From: Comamonadaceae bacterium
GTDB lineage: Bacteria > Pseudomonadota > Gammaproteobacteria > Burkholderiales > Burkholderiaceae_C
Assembly: GCA_024642025.1 (NCBI GenBank)
Contig: JAHEBY010000123.1
Location: forward strand, 1-7,730
DNA: 7,730 nt
Direction: 5' to 3'
A model generated the notes under the pieces. The model saw only the letters and a program-made list of their open reading frames with translations, was not told the origin of the DNA and searched no databases. Position numbers and translations under genes: made by a program. Each line of letters opens with the position of its first letter. Position 1 is the stretch's first letter. Of this stretch, positions 1 through 5,727 are shown in pieces.

Positions 1-1061
1 GCCAATCTGACGTTCCCGAGATTCCAGAGCTCACCTGGTTTTTGACCTGCGTCACCGGCAAGGGCGTGTTAAACCGGGCCCACGCCTACAAGGCAGCGGT
101 CGACAAAAATGCTGCTACAGGTGCCGACACCGATGCCGACGTAACCGCCGGCCTGTTCATGTATCCGGTGTTGATGGGCGCCGACATTCTGATGTTCAAC
201 GCCCACAAGGTGCCGGTGGGCCGCGACCAGGTGCAGCACATTGAGATGGCACGCGACATGGCTTATAGCTTCAACCACCGTTATGGCGAGCACTTTGTGC
301 CGCCCGAAGCCGTCATAGAGGAATCTGTCGCCATATTGCCGGGACTTGATGGTCGGAAGATGAGCAAGAGCTACGACAACACGATTCCGCTGTTTTCCTC
401 GATCGAGCAGTTAAAAAAGCTGATCGGCGGCATCGTCACGGACTCGCGTGCGCCCGGTCAAGCCAAAGACACCGAGGGATCGGCGCTATTCCAGATATAC
501 CAGGCGTTTGCAACAGAAGCGGAGACGGCCCAATTCAAACAGGCCTTCGCAGACGGCATTGCCTGGGCCGATGCCAAAACAACCCTTTTCGAGCGCGTGA
601 ACCACGAAATTGCACCCATGCGCGCGGCCTACCTCGAGCTGACCAGCCACCCCGAACGCATCGAAGACATCCTGCGCGCGGGCGCTGCAAAGGCCCGCAA
701 GCTGGCCACTCCGTTCATGGGCCGGTTGCGGCATGCCGTGGGTCTGCGCGACTTGCGCACGCAAACCACAAGGAAAGCCGTCAAAGCTACCCGGGCCAGC
801 CTGCCCGTTTTCAAGCAATACCGCGAATCGACAGGCCTGTTCCATTTCAAACTGGTGGATTCTCAGGGCCAATTGCTACTGCAAAGCCAAGGCTTTGCGT
901 CGCCCAAAGACGCAGGCAAAGTCATTGCATCGTTAACTCAAGACGGGACGGCGGCGCTGGCCGAACTGGGGGCACAAGTAGCAGTTGCGTCGCGGGCAGA
1001 CCTACCCGAGGTGAGCGCAGCATTGCAACTTCTCCAGGCTGAAAAGAGCGGGGCCAAATAG
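1..1061 (+). CDS. trpS: Tryptophanyl-tRNA synthetase, 5'-truncated by window edge, with C-terminal DUF1508-like domain
   Basis: Class I aminoacyl-tRNA synthetase that charges tRNA-Trp with tryptophan in the cytoplasm. The reading frame is open from base 3 (first full codon CAA), giving QSDVPEIPELTWFL, a typical internal TrpS block. The first part of the Rossmann fold, including the HIGH-type motif, therefore lies upstream, probably around 80 residues. Visible hallmarks are YPVLMGADIL (bases 162-191), whose Asp corresponds to the tryptophan-binding Asp of bacterial TrpRS, then GRDQVQHIEMAR (219-254), and the ATP-binding KMSKS signature followed by YDN (357-380). The synthetase body ends near base 740. 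A further segment (about 804-963, PVFKQYRESTGLFHFKLVD then QGFASPKDAG) looks like a DUF1508/YegP-type domain, so the protein is longer than the roughly 334-residue E. coli enzyme. The stop is TAG at 1059-1061. Identity is very secure; the function of the extension is unknown. Confidence 0.97.
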   Translation, partial: QSDVPEIPELTWFLTCVTGKGVLNRAHAYKAAVDKNAATGADTDADVTAGLFMYPVLMGADILMFNAHKVPVGRDQVQHIEMARDMAYSFNHRYGEHFVPPEAVIEESVAILPGLDGRKMSKSYDNTIPLFSSIEQLKKLIGGIVTDSRAPGQAKDTEGSALFQIYQAFATEAETAQFKQAFADGIAWADAKTTLFERVNHEIAPMRAAYLELTSHPERIEDILRAGAAKARKLATPFMGRLRHAVGLRDLRTQTTRKAVKATRASLPVFKQYRESTGLFHFKLVDSQGQLLLQSQGFASPKDAGKVIASLTQDGTAALAELGAQVAVASRADLPEVSAALQLLQAEKSGAK

Positions 1062-1088
1062 GCCCGTTTCAGTCTACAGAGTCAGGAT

Positions 1089-1105
1089 CACCACACTAGC
1101 TGGTG
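1089..1105 (+). other. Short hairpin in the trpS-MFS gap
   Basis: CACCA (1089-1093) can pair with TGGTG (1101-1105) around a 7-base loop. It sits about 28 bases after the trpS stop and could be part of transcript-end processing. The stem is only five base pairs and no U-tract follows directly, so it is not a convincing intrinsic terminator. I see no good sigma-70 promoter in the 75-base gap either. Confidence 0.2.
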
Positions 1106-1116
1106 CCCTTCATCCT

Positions 1117-1138
1117 ATTTGCAACATTTTGGGCAAAT
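1117..1138 (+). promoter_or_regulatory. Inverted repeat covering the MFS start codon
   Basis: ATTTGC (1117-1122) and GCAAAT (1133-1138) form a perfect 6-bp inverted repeat separated by 10 bases; a seventh U-G pair (1116/1139) is possible in RNA. The right arm includes the first two bases of the ATG at 1137. In RNA this hairpin could hide that start and favour the second ATG at 1143. In DNA the arms resemble the ATTTGC/GCATTT arms of the MarR-like site at 2429-2450, so it could also be a regulator site. Both readings are inference. Confidence 0.35.
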
Positions 1139-2354
1139 GTCCATGTCACAAGTTGGCCTGTCTGAGCTATTTGCGCTGCGTCCGTTCATCCGGTTCTGGA
1201 TAGCCCGCATTTCGGGCACTACTGCCAATCAGATGCTCATGGTGGCCGTGGCCTGGCACATGTACGACATCACGTCCAGCGCATGGGATCTCGGGCTCGT
1301 TGGCCTCTTTCAGTTTGTTCCCGCTCTTTTATTGACACTACCTGCGGGGCACGCGGCAGATCGGTGGCATCGTGGTCGTATCGTCGCCACGTGCATGCTG
1401 GTTCAGGCTGGCGTCGCCATCATGCTGGTGCTTGCAACGCTGTACGGCATGGCCACTCGCGAGCTGATATTGGGTATTTCGGTCGTTTTGGGCATTACAC
1501 GGTCTTTTCAAATGCCCGCGCACCAGGCACTCACGCCTTTACTGGTTCCGCAACGGATGCTGCAGCCGGCGATTGCACTGAGCTCAAGCGGCATGCAAGC
1601 GGCCGTCATTTGCGGCCCTGCCCTGGGTGGCCTGTTGTACACAACCGGGGCACATACGGTCTATATCTGTTGCGCCGCGTTGCTGTTGTTTTCTGGCGTG
1701 TTGACGATGCAGGTCAAATACACCCACCGCGCCTCGAGTCTCGCTGCCAGCTTGCGTAGTGTGCTGGCGGGTGCCGAATTTGTTTGGCACCGTAAAGCCC
1801 TGCTGGGCGCCATCTCATTAGACCTTTTTGCAGTGTTGCTGGGTGGCGCCACCGCATTGCTGCCTATTTATGCGCGCGACATCTTGCATACCGGACCCGA
1901 AGGACTAGGCCTGCTGAGGGCCGCGCCAGCCATTGGCGCATTGATCACCTCGCTGATTCTGATGCGATGGCCCATACGCCGCCGGGTGGGACATCGCCTG
2001 CTCGGTGCCGTCGCTGTTTTTGGTATGGCCACGCTGGCGTTTGGCCTGTCCACGCACTTTGGACTGTCCATGCTCGCGCTGGCCATCACTGGTGCGGCGG
2101 ACAATGTCAGCGTTGTGACCCGCCAGACCCTGGTGCAACTGGACACGCCAGACGACATGCGCGGCCGCGTGTCGGCGGTCAGCTCCATATTCATCGGCGC
2201 GTCGAATCAACTGGGTGAGTTTGAATCAGGTGCGACAGCCGAGTTGCTGGGACCAGTGGGCTCAGTCGTCTTGGGCGGCCTTGGAACCATCGTCGTGGCA
2301 GCGGCGTGGCTGCGATTGTTTCCGGCCTTGGCTAAACGCGACACTTTCGAGTAA
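1137..2354 (+). CDS. DHA3-type MFS exporter (MFS_3, EntS-like)
   Basis: Inner-membrane major facilitator protein of 405 residues, the usual length for 12-helix DHA3 exporters. Family members expel siderophores, macrolides or other small molecules by proton antiport; the substrate cannot be read here. Visible features are an N-terminal RPFIRFWIARISGTTANQM block (residues 15-33) typical of MFS_3, motif A as GHAADRWHRGRI (71-82) in the loop after helix 2, a glycine-rich ICGPALGGLLY stretch (158-168) in the helix 5 region, and DMRGRVSAVSS (340-350) with following GASNQLGEFESG (354-365), the conserved MFS_3 block in the second half. Hydrophobic segments run throughout. Starts possible are ATG 1137, ATG 1143 and TTG 1119; none has a good Shine-Dalgarno, and a GGG at 1131-1133 would suit ATG 1143 best by spacing. 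It lies 75 bases after trpS and 105 bases before the MarR gene, which has its own promoter, so it is probably a separate unit that may serve a related purpose. Confidence 0.9.
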   Translation: MSMSQVGLSELFALRPFIRFWIARISGTTANQMLMVAVAWHMYDITSSAWDLGLVGLFQFVPALLLTLPAGHAADRWHRGRIVATCMLVQAGVAIMLVLATLYGMATRELILGISVVLGITRSFQMPAHQALTPLLVPQRMLQPAIALSSSGMQAAVICGPALGGLLYTTGAHTVYICCAALLLFSGVLTMQVKYTHRASSLAASLRSVLAGAEFVWHRKALLGAISLDLFAVLLGGATALLPIYARDILHTGPEGLGLLRAAPAIGALITSLILMRWPIRRRVGHRLLGAVAVFGMATLAFGLSTHFGLSMLALAITGAADNVSVVTRQTLVQLDTPDDMRGRVSAVSSIFIGASNQLGEFESGATAELLGPVGSVVLGGLGTIVVAAAWLRLFPALAKRDTFE

Positions 2355-2403
2355 TCCCCTCCTGAAATTTCACGAAATCCCCTATCGGGATGTCGGGATT
2401 AAA

Positions 2404-2415
2404 TTGCCTAGTCAA
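2404..2415 (+). promoter_or_regulatory. Upstream MarR-like operator palindrome (site 1)
   Basis: TTGCCTAGTCAA is a 12-bp palindrome with one mismatched pair (5 of 6 pairs match, centre between 2409 and 2410). It has the TTG-N6-CAA form common for MarR-family operators. It lies just upstream of the -35 box and its centre is 30 bp, about three helical turns, from that of site 2. Its core aligns with site 2 as TTGCYTAGKCA. The likely ligand is the MarR protein encoded downstream. Confidence 0.6.
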
Positions 2416-2423
2416 ACAGAGCC

Positions 2424-2452
2424 TTGACATTATTTGCTTAGGCATTTAATAT
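2424..2452 (+). promoter_or_regulatory. Sigma-70 promoter of the marR-efflux operon
   Basis: A perfect -35 box TTGACA (2424-2429) is followed after exactly 17 bp by TAATAT (2447-2452), one base off the TATAAT consensus. This is the best promoter I see in the window. Transcription should begin about 6-8 bases after the -10, at 2459-2460, which coincides with the second ATG of the MarR gene. The ATG at 2451 lies inside the -10 box and could not be on this transcript. The spacer and -10 are covered by operator site 2, so repressor binding would block RNA polymerase. Confidence 0.75.
2429..2450 (+). promoter_or_regulatory. MarR-like operator palindrome over the promoter spacer and -10 (site 2)
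   Basis: A 22-bp imperfect palindrome centred between 2439 and 2440: outer arms ATTA/TAAT, inner arms TGC/GCA, centre TA; 8 of 11 base pairs match. It fills the space between the -35 and -10 boxes, the classic position for an autorepressing MarR-family dimer. Its core TTGCTTAGGCAT matches site 1 at 9 of 12 positions. The two sites also form a larger dyad: ATTAAATTGCCTA (2398-2410) is nearly the reverse complement of TAGGCATTTAAT (2439-2450). Confidence 0.65.
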
Positions 2453-2459
2453 GCCGGCC

Positions 2460-2966
2460 ATGAGTTCGGCATCCAAAAAACCAATCGTTGAAGAGACCTT
2501 TTATTCGGCGGGCAACTACCAAACCGAACAAAGCGTCGGCTATCTGATTCGTCGCGTCATGACCACCCTGTCCCAGGAGATAGACCGGCAGTTGGCCGAC
2601 AGCGACCTGACCAACGCACAGTGGTTGCCGCTTCTCAAGCTTCATATTCAAAAAACATCAACCGTTGCCGAATTGGCGCGCGAGTGCAACCTGGACGCCG
2701 GCGCCATGACGCGTTTGCTTGATCGGATGGAAGCCAAGGGCCTATGCCGCCGCACGCGATCTGAGGCCGATCGCCGAGTGGTCAATATCGAGTTAACCGA
2801 GTCGGGTACCGAGACTGCCAAAGGCATTCCGGCGATCTTGTGCCAGATTCAAAACGCCCACCTTGCGGGGTTTTCGCGCGAAGAGTTTGAACTACTCAAG
2901 GGCTTTTTGCTCCGCATCCTGGCCAACGCTCAACTTACTGCAGAAATCCCCGCCAATGACAAATAG
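2460..2966 (+). CDS. MarR-family transcriptional repressor of the efflux operon (EmrR/MprA-like)
   Basis: Dimeric winged-helix DNA-binding protein that probably represses the operon it heads and is released by phenolic or other hydrophobic ligands, as known for EmrR and MarR. It has 168 residues from the ATG at 2460. The N-terminal dimerisation helix carries SVGYLIRRVMTTL (25-37); TNAQWLPLLKL (51-61) is the usual second helix; TVAELARECNLDAGAMTRLLDRMEAKGL (68-95) contains the helix-turn-helix with recognition helix about 79-91; the wing has the family signature DRR (104-106) in SEADRRVVNIELTESG. The C-terminal helix returns to the dimer interface. A start at ATG 2451 would add three residues but lies in the -10 box, so 2460 is preferred and the mRNA would be leaderless. 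It overlaps the channel gene by 11 bases (ATG 2956, stop TAG 2964-2966), suggesting translational coupling. Family is certain; the specific ligand is not. Confidence 0.93.
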   Translation: MSSASKKPIVEETFYSAGNYQTEQSVGYLIRRVMTTLSQEIDRQLADSDLTNAQWLPLLKLHIQKTSTVAELARECNLDAGAMTRLLDRMEAKGLCRRTRSEADRRVVNIELTESGTETAKGIPAILCQIQNAHLAGFSREEFELLKGFLLRILANAQLTAEIPANDK

Positions 2967-4464
2967 CAAACCACGCCATCGAACCTTGCGGTCATTCATC
3001 GCGGGCGCGCGTCTGCTCGCAATGGCCGGTACGGCGGGCGTCGCCGTTGTAGTCCTATCAGCCTGCGCGGATATGTCGGGCATCCATTCGCAAGCCAGCC
3101 TGCGAACCGCAGAGTCTCTGGGCTTGGCCAGCGATGCGGCCCAAGCCACGCCGATCATCGTCGCTGACACGTGGTGGCAAGGCTTTGGAGACCCGCAACT
3201 CAACCAGCTGATCGACACTGCGCTGGCCAACAACCCCAGCCTGAAAATCGCACAAGCACGTATTCGGCGGGCCGGGGCAGGCGTTTCACTCGCGGGAGCC
3301 AGCGACGGGCCACAGCTGGGCGCCACGCTGGACGCGACACGGCAAAAATTTACCGCCAATGGCGCGATACCACCCCCCTTGGCAGGCGCCATTCTTAACA
3401 GCGGCACGGCACAGTTGTCTGGCAGTTGGGAACTGGATTTTTTTGGCAAAAATCGAGCCGCGCTGGACGCGGCCCTGGGTACCGTCAAGGCAGCCCAGGC
3501 TGACGCCCAAGCGGCGCGCGTTTTGTTGGCCAGCAGCGTTACACATAGCTACTTCCAGATGCTGCGCCTGAACGACCAACTGGGCGTCGCCAACCACTTG
3601 CTGGCCCAGCGTGTTCAGGCCCTCAAGCTGGTGCAAAACCGCGTCGAGGCCGGGCTGGACACTCGACTCGAAAAGACTCAGGGCGAAGGTGCGCTGCCAG
3701 ACGCTCGCCTGCAAATCGAGGTACTGCAGGAACAGATGGCGCTGGCGCGGAACGCACTGAATGCCTTGACTGGACAAGAAAATAACGCTAGAGCCCTCGA
3801 ATTAATTAGCTTGTCAGCTATTCATTCAATAGCAATTGGCACAACGATTCCGTCCGACTTGCTGGGTCGCCGCGCCGATGTTGCAGCTGCCCGCTGGCGC
3901 GTACAGGCCGCAACGCATGAGGTAGACAATGCGAAAAGTCAGTTTTACCCCAACATCAACCTTGTCGCCTTCGCCGGCCTGTCCAGCATTGGATTGGACC
4001 GACTGCTGCAGGCCGGCAGCTCGCAGTGGGGCATTGGACCAGCCCTGCGCTTGCCACTGTTCGACGGTGGGCGGCTGCGCGCCAACTTGTCGGGAAAAAC
4101 CGCCGAACTGGATGCCGCCATTGAGAGCTACAACGCCGCCGTCATCGAGGCCGTGCACGACGTGGCAGACCAGCTCGCATCCATGCAAGGCATCAAACGG
4201 CAACAGACGGAGCAGCGCGCCGCCCAGACGTATGCAGAAACAGCCTACGAGATCGCCGTAAAGCGCTATGAGGCCGGACTGGGTAACTACCTGACTGTAA
4301 TCAACGCGGAGAGTGCCGTACTCAATCAGCAGCGCACAGGCGTTGACCTGGGTGCCCGTGCGCTTGACACGCAGGCTGCCCTGATCCGCGCACTCGGAGG
4401 TGGCTATCAAGCCGAAACAACCGGGACGAACATCACGCAGCTGCGCACCACTGAAACAAATTGA
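2956..4464 (+). CDS. Outer-membrane efflux channel lipoprotein (OprM/NodT family)
   Basis: TolC-like trimeric channel of 502 residues that carries substrates across the outer membrane as the third part of the pump. The start at ATG 2956 is chosen because it gives a complete lipoprotein signal: basic residues (K5, R7, R9, R12, R19), a hydrophobic core (20-34) and lipobox LSAC with the lipidated Cys at 37. Alanine at +2 rather than aspartate fits outer-membrane sorting. Family blocks follow in order: WWQGFGDPQLNQLID (73-87), WELDFFGKNRAAL (158-170), DLLGRRADVAAARWRVQAA (301-319), FYPNINL (330-336) and GPALRLPLFDGGRLRANL (361-378), with RYEAGLGNYLTVINAE (437-452) near the end. The two halves form the usual outer-membrane efflux repeat. 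The inter-repeat loop (277-295) is coded by an unusually AT-rich repeat-like segment. No Shine-Dalgarno is evident; the 11-base overlap with the MarR gene suggests coupled translation. Confidence 0.95.
   Translation: MTNSKPRHRTLRSFIAGARLLAMAGTAGVAVVVLSACADMSGIHSQASLRTAESLGLASDAAQATPIIVADTWWQGFGDPQLNQLIDTALANNPSLKIAQARIRRAGAGVSLAGASDGPQLGATLDATRQKFTANGAIPPPLAGAILNSGTAQLSGSWELDFFGKNRAALDAALGTVKAAQADAQAARVLLASSVTHSYFQMLRLNDQLGVANHLLAQRVQALKLVQNRVEAGLDTRLEKTQGEGALPDARLQIEVLQEQMALARNALNALTGQENNARALELISLSAIHSIAIGTTIPSDLLGRRADVAAARWRVQAATHEVDNAKSQFYPNINLVAFAGLSSIGLDRLLQAGSSQWGIGPALRLPLFDGGRLRANLSGKTAELDAAIESYNAAVIEAVHDVADQLASMQGIKRQQTEQRAAQTYAETAYEIAVKRYEAGLGNYLTVINAESAVLNQQRTGVDLGARALDTQAALIRALGGGYQAETTGTNITQLRTTETN
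3786..3838 (+). repeat. AT-rich dispersed-repeat-like hairpin segment inside the channel gene
   Basis: About 53 bases are strikingly AT-rich compared with the G+C-rich gene around them and use codons rare in the neighbours (ATA, ATT, TCA). They contain a perfect hairpin, GCTATT (3817-3822), loop CATTC, AATAGC (3828-3833), plus GCTAGAGCC at 3788-3796. From memory, without a search, AGCTATT-AATT-AATAGCA hairpins with a nearby GCTAGAGGC or CTCTAGCGC block are a common short intergenic repeat in Comamonadaceae. Here the segment is read in frame as residues about 277-295 of the channel, in the variable loop between its two repeats. Confidence 0.45.
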
Positions 4465-4486
4465 CCAATTCTTACGCCCAAACACC

Positions 4487-5713
4487 ATGAGCACACCTGA
4501 AAACACCGCACTTCCCGGCCCTGCGCCCAAAGCTCCGGGCAACCCTGCCCGTAAAAAGGCCCTGATCACGCTGGCCAGTCTGGTTGTCATAGGTGGCCTG
4601 GGCTGGACCGCCTATGAATGGCTGGTGGCACGTCATTATGAGGACACGGACAACGCTTATGTGCAAGGCAATGTCATCCAGATCACACCGCAGATTGGCG
4701 GTACGGTGACAGCCATCATGGCCGACGACACCGACTTCGTGAAAGCCGGGCAAGCGCTGGTGCAACTGGACCCTGCCGACGCCCACGTCGCGCTGGAGCA
4801 GGCCGAGGCCAATCTGGCTCAGGCCGTTCGCCAGGTGCGCACGCTATACGCCAACAATGCCAGCCTCGGCGCACAAATTGCCCTGCGGCAGGCCGACGTC
4901 GCCAAAGCACAGACGCAAGTTGAGCGCGCCACCGACGACCTCAATCGGCGCAAGGCGCTGGCCAGCGATGGCTCCGTTTCCAAAGAAGAGCTCAACCATG
5001 CGCAAAGTCAGCTCGACGACAGCAAGAGCGCCATGGCCTCAGCGCTGGCGGGCGTGGCGGCGGCGAAAGAGCAACTCGCCAGCAACCGGGCGATGACCGA
5101 GGGCACTACAGTTGACAAGCATCCCAGCGTTTTGGCTGCGGCGGCGCGGGTACAGGAGGCCTGGCTGGCCACCCAGCGCGCCGCACTGCCCGCTCCGGTA
5201 GATGGCTTCGTCGCACGGCGCACAGTTCAGCTGGGTCAGCGGGTTGCCCCGGGCACCCCCACGATGTCCATCGTTCCACTCAACCAGGTCTGGGTGGATG
5301 CCAACTTCAAGGAAGTGCAGCTGCGAAACATCCGTATCGGCCAGCCCGTCAAGCTCACGGCAGACCTTTACGGCAGTAAAGTCGAATACAAGGGCACCGT
5401 GGCTGGCTTGGGCGTGGGCACCGGCGCGGCTTTTGCGCTGCTGCCAGCCCAGAACGCCACGGGCAACTGGATCAAGGTGGTGCAACGGGTGCCGGTGCGC
5501 GTCACGCTTGACCCTGCACAAATTGCCAAGAGCCCGCTGCGGGTAGGACTTTCCATGATGGCAACGGTTGACGTGAGCAATCAGGACGGCAAGATGCTGG
5601 CCGACGCGCCCCGGGCCGCAGCACCCGCTGAGACTGCAGTGTACGACGCGCTAGGTACGGGCGCTGCTGAAGACGTGCGAAAAATCATCGCGGCCAACAT
5701 GGGTGGCCACTAG
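4487..5713 (+). CDS. emrA: EmrA-type membrane fusion protein (HlyD family)
   Basis: Periplasmic adaptor of 408 residues linking the EmrB pump to the outer-membrane channel. The start ATG 4487 lies 22 bases after the channel stop and gives a short cytoplasmic tail with an RKK anchor (22-24), one membrane helix (about 25-42) and a periplasmic remainder. EDTDNAYVQGNVIQITPQIGG (52-72) and AGQALVQLDPADA (87-99) form the first biotinyl-lipoyl half; a long alanine- and glutamine-rich coiled-coil hairpin (about 97-230) is followed by the second lipoyl half, APVDGFVARRTVQLGQRV (236-253), and the beta-barrel starting at WVDANFKE (269-276). The GTGAAFALLPAQNATGNWIK block (311-330) with VVQRVPVRV (331-339) is characteristic of EmrA-like rather than RND-type adaptors. 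Gap to emrB is 14 bases. No clear Shine-Dalgarno precedes it. The family is certain; orthology to E. coli EmrA is likely but substrates may differ. Confidence 0.95.
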   Translation: MSTPENTALPGPAPKAPGNPARKKALITLASLVVIGGLGWTAYEWLVARHYEDTDNAYVQGNVIQITPQIGGTVTAIMADDTDFVKAGQALVQLDPADAHVALEQAEANLAQAVRQVRTLYANNASLGAQIALRQADVAKAQTQVERATDDLNRRKALASDGSVSKEELNHAQSQLDDSKSAMASALAGVAAAKEQLASNRAMTEGTTVDKHPSVLAAAARVQEAWLATQRAALPAPVDGFVARRTVQLGQRVAPGTPTMSIVPLNQVWVDANFKEVQLRNIRIGQPVKLTADLYGSKVEYKGTVAGLGVGTGAAFALLPAQNATGNWIKVVQRVPVRVTLDPAQIAKSPLRVGLSMMATVDVSNQDGKMLADAPRAAAPAETAVYDALGTGAAEDVRKIIAANMGGH

Positions 5714-5727
5714 GCGCCGGTCACGCC

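Noticed and set aside
2376..2400. Possible terminator after the DHA3 exporter (AATCCC pairing with GGGATT)
   Set aside because: The stem is only six base pairs with a 13-base loop, has a competing 5-bp alternative (2377-2391), and no U-tract follows.
2892..3777. Long minus-strand open frames opposite the channel gene
   Set aside because: They are antisense shadows of a well-supported G+C-rich gene, with low-complexity translations and no known domain.
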